A program made the translations under genes and the position numbers. From Nemertoderma westbladi (Eukaryota; Xenacoelomorpha; Nemertodermatida; Nemertodermatidae): a stretch of DNA of 40,440 nt. Numbering within the stretch: the first letter of the stretch is position 1; the number at the start of each line of letters is the position of its first letter. The notes beneath the pieces were generated by a model. The model saw only the letters and a program-made list of their open reading frames with translations. It was not told the DNA's origin and searched no databases. The stretch spans positions 1-40,440 of the forward strand of contig JAUCBJ010007237.1 in the NCBI GenBank assembly GCA_032718475.1, written 5' to 3'. Of the stretch, positions 1 through 9,812 are shown in pieces.

Positions 1-2357
1 CTTATTCTTATTCTTATTTATTCTTATTCTTATTCTTATTCTTATTCTTATTCTTATTCTTATTCTTATTCTTATTCTTATTCTTATTCTTATTCTTATT
101 CTTATTCTTATTCTTATTCTTATTCTTATTCTTATTCTTATTCTTATTCTTATTCTTATTCTTATTCTTATTCTTATTCTTATTCTTATTCTTATTCTTA
201 TTCTTATTCTTATTCTTATTCTTATTCTTATTCTTATTCTTATTCTTATTCTTATTCTTATTCTTATTCTTATTCTTATTCTTATTCTTATTCTTATTCT
301 TATTCTTATTCTTATTCTTATTCTTATTCTTATTCTTATTCTTATTCTTATTCTTATTCTTATTCTTATTCTTATTCTTATTCTTATTCTTATTCTTATT
401 CTTATTCTTATTCTTATTCTTATTCTTATTCTTATTCTTATTCTTATTCTTATTCTTATTCTTATTCTTATTCTTATTCTTATTCTTATTCTTATTCTTA
501 TTCTTATTCTTATTCTTATTCTTATTCTTATTCTTATTCTTATTCTTATTCTTATTCTTATTCTTATTCTTATTCTTATTCTTATTCTTATTCTTATTCT
601 TATTCTTATTCTTATTCTTATTCTTATTCTTATTCTTATTCTTATTCTTATTCTTATTCTTATTCTTATTCTTATTCTTATTCTTATTCTTATTCTTATT
701 CTTATTCTTATTCTTATTCTTATTCTTATTCTTATTCTTATTCTTATTCTTATTCTTATTCTTATTCTTATTCTTATTCTTATTCTTATTCTTATTCTTA
801 TTCTTATTCTTATTCTTATTCTTATTCTTATTCTTATTCTTATTCTTATTCTTATTCTTATTCTTATTCTTATTCTTATTCTTATTCTTATTCTTATTCT
901 TATTCTTATTCTTATTCTTATTCTTATTCTTATTCTTATTCTTATTCTTATTCTTATTCTTATTCTTATTCTTATTCTTATTCTTATTCTTATTCTTATT
1001 CTTATTCTTATTCTTATTCTTATTCTTATTCTTATTCTTATTCTTATTCTTATTCTTATTCTTATTCTTATTCTTATTCTTATTCTTATTCTTATTCTTA
1101 TTCTTATTCTTATTCTTATTCTTATTCTTATTCTTATTCTTATTCTTATTCTTATTCTTATTCTTATTCTTATTCTTATTCTTATTCTTATTCTTATTCT
1201 TATTCTTATTCTTATTCTTATTCTTATTCTTATTCTTATTCTTATTCTTATTCTTATTCTTATTCTTATTCTTATTCTTATTCTTATTCTTATTCTTATT
1301 CTTATTCTTATTCTTATTCTTATTCTTATTCTTATTCTTATTCTTATTCTTATTCTTATTCTTATTCTTATTCTTATTCTTATTCTTATTCTTATTCTTA
1401 TTCTTATTCTTATTCTTATTCTTATTCTTATTCTTATTCTTATTCTTATTCTTATTCTTATTCTTATTCTTATTCTTATTCTTATTCTTATTCTTATTCT
1501 TATTCTTATTCTTATTCTTATTCTTATTCTTATTCTTATTCTTATTCTTATTCTTATTCTTATTCTTATTCTTATTCTTATTCTTATTCTTATTCTTATT
1601 CTTATTCTTATTCTTATTCTTATTCTTATTCTTATTCTTATTCTTATTCTTATTCTTATTCTTATTCTTATTCTTATTCTTATTCTTATTCTTATTCTTA
1701 TTCTTATTCTTATTCTTATTCTTATTCTTATTCTTATTCTTATTCTTATTCTTATTCTTATTCTTATTCTTATTCTTATTCTTATTCTTATTCTTATTCT
1801 TATTCTTATTCTTATTCTTATTCTTATTCTTATTCTTATTCTTATTCTTATTCTTATTCTTATTCTTATTCTTATTCTTATTCTTATTCTTATTCTTATT
1901 CTTATTCTTATTCTTATTCTTATTCTTATTCTTATTCTTATTCTTATTCTTATTCTTATTCTTATTCTTATTCTTATTCTTATTCTTATTCTTATTCTTA
2001 TTCTTATTCTTATTCTTATTCTTATTCTTATTCTTATTCTTATTCTTATTCTTATTCTTATTCTTATTCTTATTCTTATTCTTATTCTTATTCTTATTCT
2101 TATTCTTATTCTTATTCTTATTCTTATTCTTATTCTTATTCTTATTCTTATTCTTATTCTTATTCTTATTCTTATTCTTATTCTTATTCTTATTCTTATT
2201 CTTATTCTTATTCTTATTCTTATTCTTATTCTTATTCTTATTCTTATTCTTATTCTTATTCTTATTCTTATTCTTATTCTTATTCTTATTCTTATTCTTA
2301 TTCTTATTCTTATTCTTATTCTTATTCTTATTCTTATTCTTATTCTTATTCTTATTA
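1..2357. repeat. (TATTCT)n hexanucleotide array, about 390 copies
   Basis: A 6-bp unit is repeated with almost no variation from the window edge to about 2357; the only interruption seen is a shortened unit near position 17. The array continues off the left edge, so its full length is unknown. The minus strand reads as an endless Asn-Lys polymer, which is an artefact of the repeat and not a gene. The unit is not the metazoan telomere repeat TTAGGG. Such homogeneity implies recent expansion by slippage or unequal exchange, or an assembly-collapsed or assembly-extended array. Confidence 0.98.
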
Positions 2358-2377
2358 TTTATATAATATAATACAAA

Positions 2378-2380
<3 letters not shown>

Positions 2381-2432
<52 letters not shown>
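2381..2432. repeat. (AT)26 dinucleotide microsatellite
   Basis: Uninterrupted alternating AT directly follows the hexanucleotide array after a 23-bp AT-rich spacer. Confidence 0.98.
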
Positions 2433-2435
<3 letters not shown>

Positions 2436-3881
2436 GCCACCTTAACAGTGTTCGCTTCTTACTGAATTGGATTTAATAGACAAACGTTATTGATACATAA
2501 TAGATATGATGGGATTTATTTAGGGGAATTATTATTAACTATCCTGGAATATAGTGTCGTTTCATGATTTGAGGAACTGATATTTATTTTACTCTAACTA
2601 CAGAACTATGTGTTTGATGCGGAATTAAGAGATTCATTTTCAGTTAATCCCGAGTTACCGGTACCTTTAACCTTGTCTGCTATCTGACCCGGGCTATATT
2701 ACAGTACTACAGTACTTAATTGGCCCGTGGGGAGGAGGGCTATTTTAGAAATTTTTTAGATCTTGGCTCAAAAATTAAAATTTAGATGTTATAAGGGATT
2801 TCGAGGACGCTGAACACGATAAAACTTGTAAACTTGTTAAAAATATTTTCTGGCAATGCATCAATCATTTTTGGTGCTATTTTTGCCCCCCATGACAAGT
2901 AAAAAATTGTCAAACTAAACATTTTGTGTTTGGTTTGGTAATTTTGAAACTATACAGGATATTTCTCAGTGTCATATTCGTGATCAGCATTCCAAAAAAA
3001 CCACATGGTCATAAAATCAATGTGTTTTCGTGGTGATTTTTCATTATCATAATTCCACTAATTTTTCCAAGTTTTTTCGTGCTCCAGGAGCACAAATAAC
3101 TGACTAAATAACTAATATAACAACATGCCTATGTTGTTATATTATACACAACTTTTCGATATGTTTGATGTAGAGGAATAAACCTTCCCAATGAAATCAG
3201 CACATTCTAAAACCTCAGTAGCCAAACTGTACGGCCAATTTACCACGTTTGAAAAAAGTGCTACTTGCACTTTTGGTGCTCTTTTAGTATCTAATATTGA
3301 TTAAAAAATGAAAATTTTGCTTCTAATCTTGCTTTCGATTACTAATAATGAATTCAACAAACCAAAACAGCTTAGGCCATGGTTTAATGGTTATACCAAG
3401 CAAAGTCTTTGAAGGGTGTTGCATTTTGTGTGATTTTATCAATTCCGAAAGGTGTCCGATATGGTATGGGTGCCAGGAACTCCTCATATCTCGAACACTG
3501 CCGGAGCTATTAAATTTTTATTTGCCTCATCTGTAAGAGGACATAATTTTAGTTAGGGACATGTACTTTCGACGCGCTAGACCTATTGTTTCAGGGGTTC
3601 TATCTAAGAGAAATAACTGGCCCACTAAATTTAGGGACTTTGCAGCAGCTTGGCGGGTCGTATCTATAGTAGGTCATGGTTCCACCATAAACTCTGCCTG
3701 GACCAACGCCTAGTCAGCTCTTTATCTGATTCATGTGCCTGTAGATTCTGTCACTCGCCCATTACAGATCAATTCCATATCTTGTTCTGTTCATCTGTTC
3801 ATCTGTTCATCATTCGCAATCTCTCGCAACTCTAGCAAACGATTAATCTATTTATTTTATAATACAGCATGTGCTTATTTT
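2433..3881. other. Intergenic, no gene recognised
   Basis: The stretch is AT-rich. Its short ORFs (for example 3348-3536 and 3650-3835) have no recognisable domain and low-complexity or unremarkable composition. The only structure I can support is the dispersed repeat copy at 2793-2957. Confidence 0.6.
2793..2957 (+). repeat. Dispersed repeat family A, copy 1
   Basis: This segment matches 6058-6217 in direct orientation. Both share AAACTTGTTAAAAATATTTT, a C-run followed by ATGAC, AAACTAAA, ATTTTGTGTTTG and a final ATACAG/GTACAG end. The similarity is obvious by eye but gapped. No coding potential or terminal inverted repeat was seen. It may be a fragment of an unclassified interspersed element. 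Confidence 0.75.
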
Positions 3882-4480
3882 ATTCTCGATATTTTTACTC
3901 TCGATATTTTATTACTCTCGATATTTTTACTCTCGATATTTTTACTCTCGATATTTTTTTACTCTCGATATTTTTACTCTCGATATTTTTACTCTCGATA
4001 TTTTTTTACTCTCGATATTTTTACTCTCGATATTTTTTTACTCTCGATATTTTTATTCTCGATATTTTAACTCTCGATATTTTAACTCTCGATATTTTTA
4101 CTCTCGATATTTTTACTCTCCATGTTTTTACTCTCGATATTTTTCAACACTCGATATTTTTAGTCTCGATATTTTTACTCTCGATACTTTTTTCAACACT
4201 CGATATTTTTACTCTCGATATTTTTTTTACTCTCGATAAATTTACTCTCGATATTTTTACTCCCGATATTTTTACGCTCGATATTTTTTCAACTCTCGAT
4301 TTTTTTTACTCTCGATATTTTTATTCTCGATATTTTTACTCTCGATATTTTTTGAACTCGCAATATTATCGATATTTTATAACACTCGATATTTTTACTC
4401 ACGTTATTTTTACACTCGATATTTTTACTCACGTCATTTTTACACTCGATATTTTTCATGTCTCGATATTTTTCAATATA
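3882..4480 (+). repeat. 15-bp minisatellite, CTCGATATTTTTACT units
   Basis: About 39 degenerate units of 15 bp (the T-run varies from about 4 to 8) cover this interval. Because 15 is divisible by three, all three + frames stay open over long stretches and read as repeated LDIFT, SIFLL or YSRYF pentapeptides. These ORFs are repeat artefacts. Variation increases toward the right end (4330-4480), as expected for the less homogenised edge of an array. Confidence 0.95.
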
Positions 4481-4847
4481 ACCTTATTTTACGATGATAT
4501 AATAATAATCCCTTTTTTAGTTAATTGATTTTCAATTTTATTATCGATTTATGTGTGTAGTACCTATATTATATTTTAACATATTTATATTTATTGGTCA
4601 ATTGAAATAATGAATAAATTTCCCAGTTGCCTCGCTTGGGCGCGTAATGATTAAAAAAAATTATATTGATATTTATGGATATTATATATTATATATATAT
4701 ATTATATATGGATATTGATATTTAATTATTATTGATTTAGGCCTACTTTTATATTCTACTGAAGATTTGATTGGATCGATAGAGGCGGTTATTCAAATAG
4801 AACAAATTACGATCATGTTAAGAACATTCACAGCTGTCATCTAATGA
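4481..4847. other. AT-rich sequence upstream of the protease gene
   Basis: No ORF or repeat family is recognised here beyond short AT-rich stretches (for example around 4680-4710). By position it would be the proximal upstream region of the serine protease gene. Confidence 0.5.
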
Positions 4848-4855
4848 TATATAAG
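4848..4855 (+). promoter_or_regulatory. Candidate TATA box (TATATAAG)
   Basis: A canonical-looking TATA element lies about 95 bp before the candidate start codon at 4950. That would place a transcription start near 4875-4880 and give a short 5' untranslated region. In AT-rich DNA such a match can arise by chance; the position relative to the signal-peptide-like exon is the only support. Confidence 0.35.
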
Positions 4856-4949
4856 TAATAGAACTAAAATACTTTAGAACTAGCGTCACCCAAACGTATA
4901 GTTTGTGTGCAGCCAGCTCTGAAACAAAAATATACCGGAACAATAGGAC

Positions 4950-5018
4950 ATGAAAGTCATCACCAGTAGCATGAGTATTCAAAATATAGTATTATTATAT
5001 TTGTTTTCTCAAAGTCCT
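4950..5018 (+). CDS. Candidate first coding exon of the serine protease (signal peptide)
   Basis: The ATG at 4950 opens a 23-codon exon whose product has a short hydrophobic core (IVLLYLF, residues 13-19) typical of a secretory signal peptide. It ends at a perfect donor, GTAAGT, at 5019. A second in-frame ATG is at 4971. The exon ends in phase 0, which joins in frame to the protease if the acceptor AG at 5130-5131 is used. It does not join in frame to the CGRP reading frame if the nearer acceptor AG at 5116-5117 is used. Assignment rests on position, donor quality and hydrophobicity, not on homology. Confidence 0.4.
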
Positions 5019-5131
5019 GTAAGTTTTTGAGAGATTTCAAATTAGCATTACTATAATATATATGGCTACAAGAATAGTTTCTAGAAACTACTGTATATGA
5101 CATGTTATTTATTCCAGGCAAACCTCCTAAG

Positions 5132-5325
5132 GATATCTGTGGTAGACCAGCAATAGCACAGGGGTAATCCTATAGCCAAGATTGTTGGAGGTGAAGAAGC
5201 CGTACCGTCGTCATATCCTTGGCAAGTTTCTCTGCAGGTTTAACGGGAAAACATGGGTGTGGAGGTACACTTGTACATTGCCAATATGTCGTCACTGCTG
5301 CCCATTGCTTTGATTATTATGATAG
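5132..5325 (+). pseudogene. Serine protease exon with activation site and His57, two frame breaks
   Basis: Translation in pieces gives a chymotrypsinogen-like start: DICGRPAIAQ (Cys1 of the light chain), then the activation site [20 protein letters not shown], then HGCGGTLV and YVVTAAHC with catalytic His57. The exon ends in phase 2 at donor GTGAGG (5326). Two single-base problems interrupt it. The frame of CGRP meets TAA at 5165 and shifts by one after the GGGG run at 5161-5164. The IVGG frame meets TAA at 5241 and shifts back near 5237-5241. The shifts cancel, so the exon length is normal. Either the copy is a pseudogene or these are homopolymer indel errors in the assembly. The acceptor is 5116-5117 or 5130-5131; the latter keeps phase with the exon at 4950. 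Confidence 0.8.
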
Positions 5326-5606
5326 GTGAGGTTTATACTAGGCCTATATCTAGAAAGATTTCTAGTACAAAAGTTTCTTCACCATTTCAAACATAAATTT
5401 GTTTTTATTATTTTAGTTAATAACTTATTAATAAAAAGCCACATGAATGACATCAAACAATCAGTCTAAAGCCGCTTTCCTTGGCAAGTTTATTCTACTG
5501 TACAACATGCTGTAGGCTTATGTTGTAGTACCGTAGATACCTGCCATAGTATGCTGTAACCTCCTAAGGATTACTACTGTACAAAAAAAAATCAAATTAA
5601 ATTATA
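5326..5606. other. Start of the 14-kb protease intron
   Basis: Intron sequence begins at the GTGAGG donor. It is AT-rich with no recognisable element before the foldback at 5607. Confidence 0.6.
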
Positions 5607-5889
5607 CACCGTGACCCGAAAGATAGTGCCACCCCCCCCCCCCCCCCCCCTCCAATTTTTCTACAAATCCTTATCATATTGCTAGAAATTTTAAACACAA
5701 CTTGTTCCACTCACCGTCGATGTCCCCATGAAGCCGGAATTTTCGATTTTGACTGTAAATTTTTATATAGGCGTTTTAAAAAAGTGTCTTTTGCGAATTG
5801 CTCTCAGGGTGCTTTTTCGCAAAAGACACTTTTTTAAAACGCAGTTTATTTACAGTCATAATCGAAAATTCCGGCTTCATGAGGACATC
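5607..5889. repeat. Foldback (palindromic) element with poly-C tract
   Basis: Arms 5719-5797 and 5816-5889 are nearly perfect inverted repeats around an 18-bp loop; GATGTCC...AAGCCGGAATTTTCGA on the left is mirrored on the right. To the left lies a poly-C run (about 5631-5650) and GTGACCC, which recur in the inverted partial copy at 34775-34985. The short ORF at 5728-6000 simply reads across the palindrome. This looks like a MITE or a folded duplication of a larger element's end; no transposase is seen. Confidence 0.85.
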
Positions 5890-6514
5890 GACATTCGTAT
5901 ATTCAGTATCAGAGCCATGGTTAGTACAGTGAGGCAACCAATAATTTCATATCAACTTGAGGTACTACCTACTATAGCATACAGTAGAGTGAGTCTATGA
6001 GGATACAACAAATCATCCCCACTATGTAAACTATCATTAACCCTCTCTGGCCCGTATAAAGGGTTTTCGAGGTCGCTGAAAACTTGTTAAAAATATTTTA
6101 AGGCAATGCTACCATCATTTTCGGTGATATGCTGGTGCGGTGCTGTTCCCCCCATGACGAAAAATAATTTCAAACTAAAAGATTTTGTGTTTGTTCGATA
6201 ATTCTGAAGCTGTACAGTACAGTAGGGGCAGGTTGCCGATCAGTATGGTAGTAATCATCAAATTTATTATCAATTTTTGCTTCTTGTTTGTAAATTGTTT
6301 TTTAAACATTCTTTACACCTTTATTCAAGGTAAATTGATAATAAACAATAAGATATAGCGCAATAATAATGTTTATAAATAATTATTATTATTTGCTTCT
6401 TGTATATTTTGTGCCATATTATCACATATTATTATTCAGAAACGAAACTTTTGAGTGTGATATATGAAATCAGCTACGCGGAAAACTAATTGACACAATT
6501 GGAAAACAAATTGA
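5890..6514. other. Intronic sequence, no gene recognised
   Basis: AT-rich intron sequence contains family A copy 2 (6058-6217). Nothing else is identifiable before the 68-bp repeat remnant that precedes the gypsy insertion. Confidence 0.6.
6058..6217 (+). repeat. Dispersed repeat family A, copy 2
   Basis: Direct-orientation relative of 2793-2957 (shared AAACTTGTTAAAAATATTTT, GGCAATGC, CCCCCCATGAC and ATTTTGTGTTTG). Copy 2 carries an extra segment near the middle (GATATGCTGGTGCGG). Confidence 0.75.
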
Positions 6515-6556
6515 TAAAAACACTGCTTAATGTTTTGGTTATAAAAGCCTACCTCT
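6515..6556 (+). repeat. 68-bp repeat remnant ending in target-site duplication CCTCT
   Basis: AAAAACACTGCTTAATG followed by TTTTGGTTATAAAAGCCTA and CCTCT is the front part of the 68-bp tandem repeat found intact at 15231-15541. The unit is cut after CCTCT (6552-6556) by the gypsy LTR. The same five bases follow the other LTR (11649-11653), after which the unit resumes. Confidence 0.9.
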
Positions 6557-6837
6557 TGTATGGAGGTCACGACTAACTGTGGAGCCGGAATAATGTCGGG
6601 CGTATAATATACAGGTAGTGACCACACAAGTACAAACAACAACAATGCTGTGCTGGGCCGTCTGTCTGGCAGTGCGCCCTATGACTGGAGACCTAACTGT
6701 ACTGACTACTGGACTAGCTAACTGCTGTCTATCGGTCGGTGGTATCCTGAGTCTGTCATCCCTACAGTACCGCAGTCCCTGAGTATCTGCTGACATATGG
6801 GGCGAGCCATGTGGTGTGGCGAGTTCGTATCACTACA
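6557..6837 (-). repeat. 3' LTR of the gypsy element
   Basis: Matches the 11368-11648 LTR over its full length with a few differences: a 3-bp AGT indel after CAGGT, a short divergent block after GTGCGCCCTA (ATGACTGGAG here, ACTAAG there), a T/A change in CTACAGTA/CTACAGAA, and CTGACATAT/CTGGCATAT. LTRs are identical when an element inserts, so this modest divergence dates the insertion as neither very recent nor ancient. Confidence 0.95.
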
Positions 6838-6847
6838 CCCCCCTTCT
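6838..6847 (-). promoter_or_regulatory. Polypurine tract of the gypsy element
   Basis: On the minus strand AGAAGGGGGG directly abuts the start of the 3' LTR (TGTAGTG). This is the expected position and composition of the primer for plus-strand DNA synthesis. A 10-bp stem hairpin (6848-6870) borders it on the pol side. Confidence 0.85.
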
Positions 6848-6871
6848 AGTTCGTTGCGGGGCAACGAACTC

Positions 6872-9812
6872 TCAGAACGCCAGAACGCTCTGGGGACGCC
6901 TCACGCGGGAGGGGTAGGCTCTGCAAGGCCGATCGGGTTGTTGAGTGGGGGGAATGTCAGCCCAGTGTACGCGCTTCGGTGGCGTTGCAGGTGATCTTGG
7001 GCCGTCGTCCCTCGGTATCCCGATGGCTGTTGGTGTGAGTGGGGTGCACTCTCGTGTGCTGGTAGCGGCGATGTCCCGGATGAGGTGGCGGCGGTTCCGG
7101 GTGAGGCATCGACCGGAAGGGGTACGTATGGTGTACTTCCGGTTGGGTCTTGTTTCCGTAATAATCCCAGTGCGGTCCCATTGCTTCGAGACTGGGTTTT
7201 GAATTCGGACCGGGTCCCCTACAGCGAATGGAATAAGGGGTTTGGCTCCACGATTGTAGGCAGCCATCTGGGTGCCGTGGAGCAAGGGCAGTGCCTCGTC
7301 GAGCTCCGCGTGGGTCAGTTGGTGTTCGCGGAAGAAAGCGCGGCTGTGCATTGGCACTTGCGACCGTATGGGGTGCCCAAAGAGAATCTAGGCCGGCGAC
7401 ATTCCATGGGCGCGGGGGGAATTTCTGAGTTCTAGGAGTCCTTCCTGGAAAGCATCTGAGTTCATTTTCCCCCCGGTCTTGGTGAGCAACGCCTTGAGTG
7501 CCTTCACGGCAGACTCCGCGTGGCCGTTGCTCTGGGGATATTCGGGAGACGATATGACGGGATCGACCCCCCAGACCCGGAGGAAGTCGGTAAAGTTCTT
7601 TCCAGCGAATTGTGGACCGCCGTCGGAAGCGAAACGTAAGGGGGCGCCAAAACGCGTAAATACGTCCCTCGCATGCGTAGCGGTAGAAGCAGAGGTTGGG
7701 GGATTCCCGTATTTGTAGACTTCGGGCCAACCGGAGTAATGATCCGCGATGGCGAGGAAGTTGTGACCGTCGAGCGGGAAGAGATCTCCGGAGATTTCCT
7801 CGAATGGTTTTGTGGCCTCGCGCTCCCGTAGCATGGGTTCCTTCGCAAGGCTGGGGTGTCGAATGAGGCAGGGCTCACAGGACTCGACGGTGGTCCGAAC
7901 GTCGTTTGTCAGTCCAGGCCAGTACACTGTCTGGCGGGCGCAACGTAGCATCTTCTCGACTCCTTGGTGTGCGGCGTGGAGGCGTGCTAGAGTGTCCCGG
8001 CAGGAGGCCCGTGGGACTACAATCCGTTGTCCGTAGAGGACGAGGTTGTGGTCGGATGAAAGTTCATCGCGTAACGACCAAAAGGGTTGGACACCAGGGA
8101 GTTGGCGGACGGCGGCGGGAATCCGGCGCGAACGGCACCGAGGAGGTCGACGTAATCGGAGTCGGCCCGAGCCGTTGCAGCTAAAGATTGGAGGAGTAGA
8201 TCGGGGTGGTCGTCATCCGGATCGAGTTTGTCCCCCACAATCGTTGCAGCCACCTGTGACGTTACAGCACATAGGTAGTGGCCCATGTCTCCGTCGTCAA
8301 CAAGATCATCGTCGGATGGGTCGTTGACAGGGGAGCGGGACAGAGCATCGGGAATGCGGTGATCCTTTCCTCTCCTCCAGATGGTAGTAAATACGAAGGA
8401 GGAGAGTTTTGACTTGAGTCGCTGGATCCGTGAGTTTTCGTTGGCATCCAGCGTCTGGCGGTCGAGGATGGACACCAGGGGCTGGTGGTCTACCACCAGC
8501 GTGAAATGTGGGAGTCCCATGAGGTAGAGACGGCACTTGTGGGCGGCCCACGCGACAGCAAGGAGCTCCAGCTCCACCATCGCATAACGCGACTCGGTTT
8601 CCGAAATAAACCGTGAACCGCATTCTACCAACCTCCAGTCGGTCCCGTGCCGCTGAAGTAGCGCGTATCCCAACCCATTCTTCCTTGAGGCGTCAGTCTC
8701 GAGCTTAGTGTCGAGCTCCGGATCGAAGGAAGCGAGGATGGGTGGGGAGACAAGTGTGCGTTTGGTCGCCTCGAATGCCGCCTCGTGGTCAGAGTTCCAT
8801 TCGTATGGATTCCTGGAACGGAGGAGGGGGCGGAGGGGAGACATCGTAGCCGAGATGTCTGTCGAAAATGGGTTGAGTTGCTCGACCAACCCAACAAAGC
8901 TCCTCAAGTCTGTAATGTTGGTTGGTCGAGGGAAATCCGTTATGGCGCGGACCTTGAATGGGTCTGCCTGGATGCCGTCGGCCCCGACAATGTAGCCTGC
9001 AAACTTAACATTGGGATGGGCGAGTTGTATTTGGTCAGGGTTGAGTGAGATGCCGGCTGTACGGCATCGTGTGAGGAACCGTCGGACACTGGCGATGTGG
9101 TCGTCCAGGTTGTCGTCGTATAGAAGGACGTCGTCGACGACTTTCACCATACCGGGAAGTCAACGCAATGCGTTGTCGCCCCGGCGATTGAATTCGTCCC
9201 CACTCGATGAGTCCCATTACGCCCCTCCTATACTTATACCGTCCCCAGGGGGTTACAAAAATGGTGAGGAGTTGGGATGCTGGGTCAAGGGGGACCTGCC
9301 AATAGCCGGCGGCGGCGTCAAATACCAAGAATATCTTTGCAGTTGTGGATATCCCGGTAACCGCCACCCGCGGGCTCGGGGTGGGGTAATACGGCCGCTT
9401 AACCTGGTCATTCAGGTGGCGGAGGTCGACGCAAACCCCGGAGTTTCCCATTGGGTTTGCGAGCGACAGTGAGCGGGTGGGCCCAGTCAGTAGGTTCGGT
9501 GACCCGCTCGATGACTTCCCGTCATTCCATCTCATCCAGGTGGGCGCGCATCTCGTCCCGTAGCGCAAATGGTATAGGCCTCGCGCCGTTTGCGTGGAAT
9601 GGGGTGGCGCCTTCCTTCAACTCAATGTGCATCAGCTCGCCGGCCATCGTACCGAGTGGTCGATCGGTGTCGTCGAATACATCGGCAAATCCGTTGAGGA
9701 GGTTTGCGCGTAAATGTGCCATAGGATCGGTTACAGATGCTACAGAGGCGATGGGATGAGGGAAGTTGGGGTGGAGGAGTTTGAGATCGACGAGCGACCG
9801 GAAGGAGAGGAT
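6872..9812 (-). pseudogene. pol: Decayed gypsy pol: reverse transcriptase, RNase H, integrase
   Basis: The pieces read in order on the minus strand. RT spans about 9722 down to 9000: CVDLRHLND, FDAAAGYWQVP, then [10 protein letters not shown], the polymerase Asp pair. RNase H spans about 8710-8400: [36 protein letters not shown]. Integrase spans about 8040-6872: a zinc-binding Cys pair (CEPC), catalytic Asp in GDLF, Asp in SDGGPQF (about 7623), and Glu in GHAES (about 7515), a D-35-E spacing, followed by a C-terminal basic region. Breaks: in-frame stops at 9522-9524, 9160-9162 and 7388-7390; frame changes near 9800, 9450, 9205 and 8110. The last codons end at 6872. The copy is non-functional. 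Confidence 0.92.

Noticed and set aside
1-2357. Telomere or interstitial telomeric repeat
   Set aside because: TATTCT does not match TTAGGG or a known metazoan telomere variant, and the hexamer lacks the G-rich strand.
14-2440. 808-codon minus-strand ORF encoding an Asn-Lys polymer
   Set aside because: It is only the translation of the TATTCT and AT microsatellites; no start context, domain or codon bias supports a gene.
3735-4528. Three overlapping ORFs of 111-219 codons
   Set aside because: They are the 15-bp minisatellite read in different frames.
5728-6000. 90-codon ORF in the first large intron
   Set aside because: It reads across both arms of the palindrome at 5719-5889.
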